Positions 1 through 6,921 of a DNA stretch of 8,363 bases are shown piece after piece. The translations under genes were made by a program, and so were the position numbers. Under the pieces are notes generated by a model that saw only the letters and a list, made by a program, of their open reading frames with translations, was not told the origin of the DNA and did no database searches. The first letter of the stretch is position 1. Each line of letters begins with the position of its first letter. Origin of the DNA: Desulfovibrio sp. (GTDB taxonomy: Bacteria > Desulfobacterota > Desulfovibrionia > Desulfovibrionales > Desulfovibrionaceae); NCBI GenBank assembly GCA_009773975.1, contig VSMX01000023.1, positions 1 through 8,363 on the forward strand, written 5' to 3'.

Positions 1-1044
1 GATATTTTCCCCCTCGAAAAGGACAAGGAATTGAAGGATTATGGAATCTTCAATGCCGGCCATGCGCTCAACGGGCCGGCGCCAATTGGCACACGCAAGC
101 CCAACCCCCTGGGTCTTTATGATACTGTCGGCAATCTCCGTGAAATGATGGATGGGTTTTTCCGTTTTTCAATTGTCGATCTTAAGGGGGGCTCGATTGG
201 AAGGCGTTTGCATGGAGCTTCTGGGGGGATACTGAGCAAGGGTGGCAGCTATCTTGGAGGCGAGGAAAGCGTTATTCCTGGCTGGCGCGATGAAGTGCCC
301 CTGTTTACGGCAAATGGCCCTGCCAGACCGTCTGATCTGGGCATCAGGCTTGTTTTGTCCGGCCTGAATGTCCCAAATGCCCAACGTCTGGCAGAATTGA
401 GGAAAGAAGATTGTTCCGGCCAGCAAAATATTCCGAAAGCTGTTTCTATTAAGGAACAAAATGACCCGCTGGAAGCAATCGAAATGCTTGCAGCCGGAAC
501 AGAAGGGTCAATGAAAGCCAGTCTTGAACAACTCAAGGCGTTATTGAAAGATCAGCAAAATGCGGAAAACGACAGGCATTTGAAAAGCATCGAACATTCC
601 CTGCATTCTTTGCTATACCAGGCCGAGACCTTGCGCGCTTTCGCTTTCAGGTATTCGGCTGCCAAAAAACAGGCGGACAAAACACGTGATTTGCTTGAAA
701 AGTCTACAGACAGGGAAGACAGGAAAAAAATCGAACAAATTTTGAAAGAGGCAAATAGCGATCTCGATGATTATCTGGAATCTTTGCAAATGGGCGCGAA
801 CTATTATCGGCAAAGCCTTGGGGTTTTGCTTGACGCTGATGACAGGGAATTGGCGCGTATGCTGGCTCAGGCAAAGCGTGAATATGGTGGAAAAGGCATA
901 TTCAATGAGCACATTTGCCAAAATATTGCAATGCTTGAAAAGTATATCGGCAAAGCGCGCAATCAGGGGCTTGAAAGCGTGACAAGCAAAATGATTCTCA
1001 AGGGGACAATCCCCGAACAACACTTGAAATATTTGCCGATTTAA
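1..1044 (+). CDS. SUMF1/FGE-fold protein with coiled-coil C-terminal region (5' partial)
   Basis: The frame is open from base 1, so the true start lies outside the window; 347 residues are visible. Residues ~1-120 are the C-terminal half of a formylglycine-generating-enzyme/sulfatase-modifying-factor fold. The typical GLYDTVGN segment is at 38-45, GGSY at 81-84 and the closing LGIRLV at 113-118. The stretch after GGSY, where genuine aerobic-type FGE has its copper-binding active-site cysteines, has none here, so formylglycine synthesis is unlikely; many family members are binding or regulatory domains instead. Residues ~125-340 are rich in E, K, Q, L and A with heptad-like spacing, and are probably a long alpha-helical or coiled-coil region. 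No membrane segment is seen in this part. The gene ends tail to tail with mscS, sharing a TTAA. The fold is fairly sure; the function is unknown and the missing N-terminus could carry another domain such as a kinase or a signal peptide. Confidence 0.8.
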   Translation, partial: DIFPLEKDKELKDYGIFNAGHALNGPAPIGTRKPNPLGLYDTVGNLREMMDGFFRFSIVDLKGGSIGRRLHGASGGILSKGGSYLGGEESVIPGWRDEVPLFTANGPARPSDLGIRLVLSGLNVPNAQRLAELRKEDCSGQQNIPKAVSIKEQNDPLEAIEMLAAGTEGSMKASLEQLKALLKDQQNAENDRHLKSIEHSLHSLLYQAETLRAFAFRYSAAKKQADKTRDLLEKSTDREDRKKIEQILKEANSDLDDYLESLQMGANYYRQSLGVLLDADDRELARMLAQAKREYGGKGIFNEHICQNIAMLEKYIGKARNQGLESVTSKMILKGTIPEQHLKYLPI

Positions 1045-2255
1045 TTTTTTTTGGGAATTTTTATTATTTTTGTGGAACGAGTCGTTTTATCCGAACCAGC
1101 GCTTGCAGTGGAGAACGCATTTTCTTCGGAATGGCCCTGACCTTTCATGATGACAGTTTCTGTAGGATAGGCCATGACGATGCCTTCTTCCGCAAAACGT
1201 TCTATTATTGCGATATTCACTTGTGAGCGCGTATTCATGAAGTCCCTCAATCCGCCTCGCTGCTCGCCAACCAGATAAATAAGTTGATAAATCAAGTTTG
1301 AAGAACCGAATGAAAGAAGGCATGCGCGGTCAAAACTGCACTGGGGAAAAGAGTTGACGATATCGCGCAACAAATCGGATAGATGCTTGAGTTGGTCGGG
1401 TGGGGTATCATAAGCCACACCTATTTCTTCTATGACTACCCGCTCATGGATGCTTCCCTGATTGATTAGCACGCCTTTCGTCAATTCGGAATTGGCGCAT
1501 ATAATGAGATCATCCTCAAGGCTTCTGAGATGAACGGTCTTGGGACCCATATATTCCACCGCACCTGACCGGCCATCGGATATTTCTATAAAATCGCCAA
1601 TCCTAAAAGGCTTGTCCAGCAGTATTACAATATAGCTGAAAAAATCCGCAAGAATTGCCTGGCCTGCCAGACCAACTGCAACACCAACAATGCCAAGGCC
1701 AGCAATAATGGTCGAAACATGCAAACCCAGGTTGTCAAGAAGAAAAGTAATGCCTATTGCCCAGATAACGCCTTTGACAATGGGCATAAGAGATTGTGTT
1801 TGTGATGTTTTTAACGTTGCGCCGCGTCTTCTGAGAGAAAGATCAATATTAAATGGAATGAACGAAGAGAAAAATTTTATGCCAAACAGTATGCCCAGAG
1901 CGGTAAAGATTATTTTGCTGATATCCACATAAATTGGTCCAAGATTCAATTGCGTGGAACCCCAATAACATACCCCAAGATAAAACAGGTTTTTGATGTT
2001 CTGGACAAATTTTTCAAAAAGTTCAAAATCCATCGTGTCCATGATGGATTTTACACCAGAGCTTGTATTGAAATGATACTTGGCGACAGAAATTTTTTCC
2101 AGTTTCTTTTGGAGAACTGAGCATAAAAATCTGACAACCAGGGCAAAAAGGCACATGAAAAGGAAGATTATCACCAGGCGGAGTGGGGGATTTTGTTCAA
2201 AAAATTGTTTGAAATCAAAATACTCCAACAATCGTGCAATTGTTTGCGCATTCAT
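1041..2255 (-). CDS. MscS-family mechanosensitive ion channel
   Basis: This 404-residue inner-membrane channel of the small-conductance mechanosensitive family would open under membrane tension and release solutes on osmotic downshock. Hydrophobic segments lie at about 26-47, 88-103, 113-132 and 155-175, followed by the Gly/Ala-rich pore helix at ~180-210 (GLGIVGVAVGLAGQA). The beta-domain signature DKPFRIGDFIEI comes next at ~214-225. The cytoplasmic alpha/beta domain follows, and the last ~30 residues are a Ser/Thr/Lys-rich tail. It is longer than E. coli MscS (286 residues) because of extra N-terminal helices, as in many family members. ATG at 2255 is preceded by AGGGAG at 6 nt, which supports this start. 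It is transcribed alone, divergently from the CoA ligase gene and convergent with the FGE-like gene. Family assignment is firm; which MscS subtype it is cannot be told. Confidence 0.93.
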   Translation of the reverse strand: MNAQTIARLLEYFDFKQFFEQNPPLRLVIIFLFMCLFALVVRFLCSVLQKKLEKISVAKYHFNTSSGVKSIMDTMDFELFEKFVQNIKNLFYLGVCYWGSTQLNLGPIYVDISKIIFTALGILFGIKFFSSFIPFNIDLSLRRRGATLKTSQTQSLMPIVKGVIWAIGITFLLDNLGLHVSTIIAGLGIVGVAVGLAGQAILADFFSYIVILLDKPFRIGDFIEISDGRSGAVEYMGPKTVHLRSLEDDLIICANSELTKGVLINQGSIHERVVIEEIGVAYDTPPDQLKHLSDLLRDIVNSFPQCSFDRACLLSFGSSNLIYQLIYLVGEQRGGLRDFMNTRSQVNIAIIERFAEEGIVMAYPTETVIMKGQGHSEENAFSTASAGSDKTTRSTKIIKIPKKN

Positions 2256-2386
2256 GACAAACTCCCTGTCCTGACGACAATATTTATTTTTTTGCGCTAT
2301 TGTGATAAATATTTATTAATTGTAAGAATTAAAAATATCTGTCTATTTAATTACAGTAAAGCAGCAACAATTTTAAGGATTGCAAA
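2256..2386. promoter_or_regulatory. AT-rich divergent promoter region between mscS and the CoA ligase gene
   Basis: This 131-bp spacer must hold the promoters of both flanking genes. It contains a 10-bp direct repeat AATATTTATT at 2279-2288 and 2308-2317. It also has a 9-bp inverted repeat (2279-2287 against 2305-2313) and a perfect 12-bp palindrome ATAAATATTTAT at 2305-2316. Such symmetry could be an operator for a shared regulator, but AT-rich DNA produces short palindromes easily. TTGTAA at 2320-2325 could be a -35 box towards the ligase gene, but no good -10 follows. No sigma-54 element is seen here. Confidence 0.4.
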
Positions 2387-3688
2387 ATGCGTAAATCTCT
2401 ATCAACACCCGGGCATCGTTTTATCCCCCATTTTTCAGACGAGGAAATAGTCCGCATCCAGACTGAAGGCTTACGCAAAACCATTGGCCAGGCATTAAAA
2501 TCCCGGCAATATAGCCAGAAATTGAAAAATTTTGGCATCGCCACCAATGATGTTGTCAACCTGGATGATTTGCATCATTTGCCTTTGGTGGACGCGGATG
2601 ATTTGCGGGAAGGTTATCCTTTGCCGCTTCTATGTGTGCCGGAAAAAGATATTGTTCGTATTCATGCCTCAAGCGGCACAACAGGCAAAAGAAAAATCCT
2701 TGCCTACACTCAAAATGACATAGATACTTTTTGTCTGCAAATGGCCAGATGTTATGAAATGGCTGGACTCACCACCGAAGACCGAATGCAGATTGCAGTT
2801 GGCTATGGTTTGTGGACCGCAGGCGCAGGCTTTCAACTTGGGAGTGAGCTTTTTGGCATGATGACTATACCTGTGGGACCCGGCAATCTTGAAATGCACT
2901 TGCAGCTTCTGTGCGATCTGGGCGCGACCTGTTTTGGAGCGACAGCCTCGATGGCTCTTTTGCTTGCGGAAGAGGTGGAGAGGGGCAGATTGAAAGACAA
3001 GTTGAAATTACGCAAGATGATTTGCGGAGCAGAAACCCGCAGTGAAAAAATGCGGCTCGCCATTGAAGAAAAATTGGGTCTTGAAGGTAGTTATGATATT
3101 GCCGGCATGACAGAAATGTATGGACCTGGCACGGCAATTGATTGTGACTGGCATAACGGATTGCATTACTGGGCGGATCTTTTCATTATAGAAATTCTTG
3201 ACCCCATAACTCTCCAGCCTGTAGAGCCGGGGGAAGTTGGCGAAATGGTCGTTACTTCCCTGCGCAAGGAAGCAACGCCGCTTTTGCGCTACAGAACCCA
3301 CGATCTTACGCGGATGATTCCCGGCAAATGTGGATGTGGCCTGAATATGCCCAGGCATGATCGTATACTTGGACGCAGCGATGACATGTTTGTTTTCCGG
3401 GGAGTAAACATTTATCCTGGCCAGATTATGGAAGTCATTGGCAAGTTTGCCGAGCTGGGTGGCGAATATCAGGCCGAACTTTCAAGAGATGAAAAATCCC
3501 TTGATCATCTCAAATTAAAAGTGGAAAGAAATCAGAAAGTTGCAGGAGACAATGATGCGAACTTGGGCGCAATGCTGGAGAAAAGCCTGCATAAAAGTAT
3601 TCTGGCACGCATAGATGTGGAGATTGTCGATTACGGTACACTGCCGCGAACATTTGGCAAATCAAAAAGAGTTATTGATCTACGTTGA
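2387..3688 (+). CDS. Phenylacetate-CoA ligase family protein (PaaK-like, AMP-forming)
   Basis: This 433-residue enzyme is of normal length for the PaaK group of the adenylate-forming superfamily. These enzymes activate an aryl acid such as phenylacetate with ATP to the acyl-AMP and then transfer it to CoA in the cytosol. The ATP-binding P-loop ASSGTTGK is at 94-101, GAETRSE at 214-220 and the nucleotide motif DIAGMTEMYGPG at 237-248. The ribose-binding and hinge motifs are YRTHDLT at 302-308 and GRSDDMFVFRGVNIYP at 329-344. The C-terminal TFGKSKRV near 422-429 supplies the likely catalytic lysine. AAGGA lies 7 nt before the ATG at 2387. No other phenylacetate-degradation gene is nearby. In anaerobes such enzymes often recycle aryl acids from amino-acid fermentation (known for the family, inferred here). 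The exact substrate is not determinable. The gene overlaps the end of cheV by 9 bp. Confidence 0.9.
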   Translation: MRKSLSTPGHRFIPHFSDEEIVRIQTEGLRKTIGQALKSRQYSQKLKNFGIATNDVVNLDDLHHLPLVDADDLREGYPLPLLCVPEKDIVRIHASSGTTGKRKILAYTQNDIDTFCLQMARCYEMAGLTTEDRMQIAVGYGLWTAGAGFQLGSELFGMMTIPVGPGNLEMHLQLLCDLGATCFGATASMALLLAEEVERGRLKDKLKLRKMICGAETRSEKMRLAIEEKLGLEGSYDIAGMTEMYGPGTAIDCDWHNGLHYWADLFIIEILDPITLQPVEPGEVGEMVVTSLRKEATPLLRYRTHDLTRMIPGKCGCGLNMPRHDRILGRSDDMFVFRGVNIYPGQIMEVIGKFAELGGEYQAELSRDEKSLDHLKLKVERNQKVAGDNDANLGAMLEKSLHKSILARIDVEIVDYGTLPRTFGKSKRVIDLR

Positions 3689-4717
3689 TTGCTGATCAGT
3701 CTCCGTTGTCTCGTCCAGTCCATGCTCCCGGATAAGGGCTGCTGCCCTTCTGGCCAGCGTTGCCACCTCTGGTTTGGATATTTGGCCGTCCGCTCCCACG
3801 CTAACGCCCTTGTGCCGAAGCTTTTCAGTAATAAGGGACGAAAAGAGGAGAACGGGCAATTGTTTCAGAATGTTGTCATTCTTGATTCTGCTTGTAAGGT
3901 TCAGACCGTCCATCAAGGGCATTTCTATATCGGAAATAACAACCTGAACGAATTCCCGCAAGGGCCGGCCTTCTTCCTCCACTTTGCGGCGAAATGTTGT
4001 CAGGCAATCCCAGGCTTCGCGTCCATTTGTTGTGATTATGACATTAAAACCGGCCTTTTCCAGCAAATCCCTTTGCATTTCCCGCACAAGAGCGGAATCA
4101 TCGGCAACAAGCGCCTTGTATCCTGTTGAAGCATTCCAATCCTCTCCAAGATCATCAAGCCGCAAACTCAATTTTGGATTCAGGTTGGCAACAACTTTTT
4201 CAAGATCAAGGAGGAAAACAATTCTGCCTTCCAGTTTCACAACGCCCACAATCGTGTTGCTTGAAACAGAAGCCATGTAGGCATTGGGCTGTTCAACCTG
4301 TTCCCAGCTTATCCTGTGAATGCGATTAACACCGGACACCATAAATGCTGTCGTAACATTGTTGAATTCGGTGACAATTGTTTTCGGTTCTTCCTTTGTG
4401 GGGGCAGGAGTCTTGCCCAGCCAGACCGCAAGGTCAACCAGGGGAATAATGCGCGACCGCAAATTGAATGCCCCAAGCACGCTTTTGTGCTGGACTTCCG
4501 GGAGGGCGGTAACCTTTGGCATGCGTATGATTTCCAAAACCTTGGCAACGTTTATGCCGTAATAGCCCCTGTATTGATCGACATTGTCAGAACCAACTGC
4601 CTGCGCCATAAGCCCTTCCATTTTATCGGCGCCAGGCAATATTGACTCGTCCAGATAAAATTCCACCACTTCCAGCTCATTTGTGCCGGATTCAAGCAGA
4701 ATATTGGTTTGAGCCAT
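3680..4717 (-). CDS. cheV: Chemotaxis protein CheV (CheW-like coupling domain plus receiver domain)
   Basis: This 345-residue cytoplasmic protein couples chemoreceptors to CheA and tunes signalling by phosphorylation. The CheW-like domain spans ~10-180, with YGINVAKVLEIIR at ~53-65, LGAFNLRSRIIPLVDL at ~81-96 and KLEGRIVFLLDLEKV at ~161-175. The receiver domain spans ~200-330. It has the acidic pair D206/D207, phospho-acceptor D263 in ISDIEMPLMDG, the switch Ser at 293-294 in LLFSSL and the conserved Lys at 315 in ISKPE, so it should be phosphorylatable. About 25-30 residues (roughly 23-51) sit between the first beta strand (LEVVEFYL) and YGINVAKV, longer than the usual short turn. The ATG at 4717 is preceded by GGAG at 7 nt. 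It is last in a - strand run after dus and ispH, 51 bp downstream of ispH, and is either co-transcribed or has its own promoter in that gap. No other chemotaxis gene is present. Confidence 0.93.
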   Translation of the reverse strand: MAQTNILLESGTNELEVVEFYLDESILPGADKMEGLMAQAVGSDNVDQYRGYYGINVAKVLEIIRMPKVTALPEVQHKSVLGAFNLRSRIIPLVDLAVWLGKTPAPTKEEPKTIVTEFNNVTTAFMVSGVNRIHRISWEQVEQPNAYMASVSSNTIVGVVKLEGRIVFLLDLEKVVANLNPKLSLRLDDLGEDWNASTGYKALVADDSALVREMQRDLLEKAGFNVIITTNGREAWDCLTTFRRKVEEEGRPLREFVQVVISDIEMPLMDGLNLTSRIKNDNILKQLPVLLFSSLITEKLRHKGVSVGADGQISKPEVATLARRAAALIREHGLDETTETDQQST

Positions 4718-4768
4718 TTGGCCACTCCGTTTTTTGTATGAATGACTTCAAAAAGATGAAAAAAATTA

Positions 4769-5638
4769 TCAATCGCTACAATTTGCCAGGTTTTTCAGCC
4801 AGTTTTCCACCTCGTCAATGAGGCTTTTCGGCGTAGAAGCTCCAGCTGTTAGGCCTATCCGGTTTTTTTTCAAAAAATTCTCGCGAGCCATTTCACTACT
4901 GTCCTCAACATGAAAAGTGTCGATTCCCGCCTGGGCCGCAAGATGTGCCAATCTTCTTGTATTGCCGCTTTGTTTGCCTCCAACCACAACCATCGCCTCG
5001 ACCATCCGGGCTATCCTGCGGGCCTCTTCCTGGCGTTTTTTGGTGGCATCGCAAATAGTCTGTAAAACAACGAGCTTTGGCAATTGTTTTGAAAGCCTTT
5101 CCATAATGGCTGCAAAGGCCTCTCTATCCTGGGTTGTTTGTGATGCAAGAACATAAGATGAATCAGGCAAAAGCTCAATGCTATCAATCTCGCTTTCATT
5201 ACTGAAAATATGGGACATTCCATGAGCGTAAGAAACCAGCCCCCGCACTTCCGGGTGTTCGGATTCCCCAAAAAGCAAAAGGGTTGCTCCCTTGTTCGTG
5301 GCGCAGGCAATGGATAATTGAGCTTTTTTTACCCTCGGACAAGTCGCGTCCCGAACAGCTGCGCCTCTTGTTCTCAGAAAAGCCTCTGTTTTTTGGGGTA
5401 CCCCGTGGGCGCGTATAAGAACCCTGTCGTCAGGCCCGATTTCATTTTCATTATTGATACAGACCACACCCTTGCTTTCAAAATCGGCAAGAACCTGCGG
5501 ATTATGAATAATTGGCCCCAGAGTGCAGATACGGGAATTAGCCAGGTTACGGGATTGCGTCAATTCTTCTTCCAGTTTTTGCAGGGCAAGACTTACGCCC
5601 ATACAAAAACCGGCTGTCGTCGCGCGAATAATATCCAT
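4769..5638 (-). CDS. ispH: 4-hydroxy-3-methylbut-2-enyl diphosphate reductase (IspH/LytB)
   Basis: IspH is the last enzyme of the MEP pathway: a 4Fe-4S protein that reduces HMBPP to IPP and DMAPP, the isoprenoid building blocks. At 289 residues it is near the usual length and appears intact. The three cluster cysteines are C12 (AGFCMGV), C100 (DATCPRV) and C196 (ICDATKKRQ). The substrate histidines H45 (IIHNPQV), H78 (RAHGVP) and H128 are present, with catalytic E130 in SEHPEVRGL. SQTTQD (166-171), GGKQSGNTRRL (220-230) and TAGASTP (264-270) complete the family signature. ATG at 5638 overlaps the dus stop as TAATG and has AGGAGGG 5 nt upstream, so the start is secure. Co-translation with dus is likely. 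Confidence 0.97.
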   Translation of the reverse strand: MDIIRATTAGFCMGVSLALQKLEEELTQSRNLANSRICTLGPIIHNPQVLADFESKGVVCINNENEIGPDDRVLIRAHGVPQKTEAFLRTRGAAVRDATCPRVKKAQLSIACATNKGATLLLFGESEHPEVRGLVSYAHGMSHIFSNESEIDSIELLPDSSYVLASQTTQDREAFAAIMERLSKQLPKLVVLQTICDATKKRQEEARRIARMVEAMVVVGGKQSGNTRRLAHLAAQAGIDTFHVEDSSEMARENFLKKNRIGLTAGASTPKSLIDEVENWLKNLANCSD

Positions 5639-6660
5639 TAATTCCCTCCTGAAAGAAAAAATTCCTCCAGAATATTTTCAAATCCTTCCCAACCGCTGCA
5701 ATCACAAAGCCTTTGGCGAATGACCCTGGCATGGGGCGAATTCCTCACATAGCGCGGCACAATAAAACGCATGCGGAAAATGGTCTCCTCATGAGTACAT
5801 GATTGGGAAATCAGTTGCATATGGCGGATAATCATATTGGCCATATCTTTTTTTGTCTTTACGGAAGGTTTTTCTCCTGCAAGCAGGGCAAGATGCTCCG
5901 AAAAGATTGCTGGATTCCGCAAGGCTCCGCGGGCATACATAAGCCCGTGTACCCCGGTTTGCCGCATACATTTAATTCCATCTTCCGCTTCAATCAGGTC
6001 CCCGCTTGCAATGAGTGGAATAGAAAGCCGTTTGGCCAGCATTTCGAGGACTTTCCAATCCGCTTCTCCCGCAAAACCCTGTCTGGCCCAGCGAGGATGT
6101 ACGCAAATCCAGGCTGCGCCCAAATCTTCAAGGCGCAAGGCAAGATCAGGGAGTACTGGTTTGCCTGCTTTGATGCCGAGACGCATTTTGAACCCCGCGC
6201 CCGCCGTATCTTCCATTTTTTTTGTGGCGTTCAGCATGGCGCTTGCAATATCAAGGCAACGATCTTCATCCTGGAGCAGGGCTGCTCCGGCTCCCTGGCG
6301 CATGACCTTGGGAACTGAACAACCGAAATTGCAGTCAAACCAGCGATAGCCATTACGGCCCAGCGTGGTCACAGCCTCACCCAAATCGGATGGTGAAGAG
6401 CCAAAAAGCTGCACAACCAACGGGTGATCTGCTGAGGTATTTTTTAATAGATCACCTGTTCCGGGAGATTTATATAGCAATCCCTTTGCGCTGACCATTT
6501 CAGTTTCGCACACTGCGGCCCCATATTCCCGGCAAAGAAGCCTGAAGGGCAAATCACTATAGCCTGCAAGCGGCGCCAGCCAAGGTTTGTCTGGTCCTAT
6601 GGGCAATTTGTCACATCTTGTCCCGCAAACATATTGAGGCAAAAAAAAATGTCTTTTCAT
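5638..6660 (-). CDS. tRNA-dihydrouridine synthase (Dus family, DusB-like)
   Basis: This 340-residue FMN-dependent TIM-barrel enzyme reduces specific uridines in tRNA to dihydrouridine using NADPH. It has LAPLAGYSDLPFR at 28-40 (FMN-binding start of the barrel) and the catalytic Cys at 114 in FDCNFGCSVPKV. Conserved residues follow at K158 (FKMRLGI), H188 (VHPRWARQGFAGEADW), SGD at 219-221 and ARGALRNPAIF at 243-253. Most relatives read NMGCP at the active site; here it is NFGCS, a mild change that keeps the Cys. The helical C-terminal tRNA-binding domain (~265-340) is present. The 24 residues before the barrel are slightly longer than usual and the ATG at 6660 lacks a clear Shine-Dalgarno, so the true start may be a little downstream, for example the TTG codon of residue 19. 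It is first in the - strand run dus-ispH-cheV. Which tRNA position is modified is not known. Confidence 0.92.
   Translation of the reverse strand: MKRHFFLPQYVCGTRCDKLPIGPDKPWLAPLAGYSDLPFRLLCREYGAAVCETEMVSAKGLLYKSPGTGDLLKNTSADHPLVVQLFGSSPSDLGEAVTTLGRNGYRWFDCNFGCSVPKVMRQGAGAALLQDEDRCLDIASAMLNATKKMEDTAGAGFKMRLGIKAGKPVLPDLALRLEDLGAAWICVHPRWARQGFAGEADWKVLEMLAKRLSIPLIASGDLIEAEDGIKCMRQTGVHGLMYARGALRNPAIFSEHLALLAGEKPSVKTKKDMANMIIRHMQLISQSCTHEETIFRMRFIVPRYVRNSPHARVIRQRLCDCSGWEGFENILEEFFLSGGN
5644..5650 (-). promoter_or_regulatory. Strong ribosome binding site of ispH inside the dus 3' end
   Basis: The - strand reads AGGAGGG, 5 nt before the ispH ATG and overlapping the last dus codons. With the TAATG stop/start overlap at 5636-5640 this is a classical translational-coupling arrangement. 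It fixes the ispH start. Confidence 0.8.
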
Positions 6661-6742
6661 TTCATAAATCGGAACAAATTCGTCCTTTTATGTGGTAACG
6701 GTAAAAAACATAATAAAAATAAAAAGTTACAATAATATTTTC

Positions 6743-6781
6743 TTGTTCTTATCCCTATCGCAGTCCAAGGGTTTATAACAA
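6743..6781. repeat. Imperfect inverted repeat upstream of the sigma-54 element
   Basis: TTGTTCTTATCCC (6743-6755) and GGGTTTATAACAA (6769-6781) match as inverted arms at 10 of 13 positions around a 13-nt centre. The centre is about 59 bp before the predicted transcription start. It could be an activator site for the nearby -24/-12 promoter or an operator for dus. Activator sites for sigma-54 usually lie further upstream, so the role is only a guess. Confidence 0.3.
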
Positions 6782-6794
6782 AGATTTTTTGCGC

Positions 6795-6810
6795 TGGCAA
6801 AATAATTGCT
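6795..6810 (+). promoter_or_regulatory. Sigma-54 (RpoN) -24/-12 promoter of the lytic transglycosylase gene
   Basis: The sequence is TGGCA, six bases (AAATAA), then TTGCT. This is the spacing of the consensus TGGCAC-N5-TTGCW, with exactly 10 bases between the invariant GG (6796-6797) and GC (6808-6809). The only consensus departures are in the CG after TGGCA. Transcription would start near 6821, leaving a leader of about 100 nt to the preferred GTG start. RpoN promoters need an ATP-driven enhancer-binding activator; none is encoded in the window. Confidence 0.6.
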
Positions 6811-6921
6811 ATATACAAAAAGAAAGACACAAATCCCAGATTATTGTCAAAAAGTGATTATATCATGTGCAATGGCTTTTTCGGATCCGGATATGGGAAG
6901 TCTAGGCCGGGGATATGCGCT

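Noticed and set aside
613..1023. 136-codon - strand frame opposite the FGE-like gene's coiled-coil part
   Set aside because: The sense frame continues from recognisable FGE motifs without interruption; the antisense product is Cys/Phe-rich with no known pattern.
1002..1050. Intrinsic terminator: GGGG-ACAAT-CCCC (1002-1014) plus the T-run at 1045
   Set aside because: The stem is only 4 bp and lies about 30 bases before the T-run, inside the coding sequence.
5803..6349. Two overlapping ~170-codon + strand open frames opposite dus
   Set aside because: They are antisense shadows: the - strand frame has clear Dus motifs throughout, while these show no recognisable domain and no ribosome binding site.
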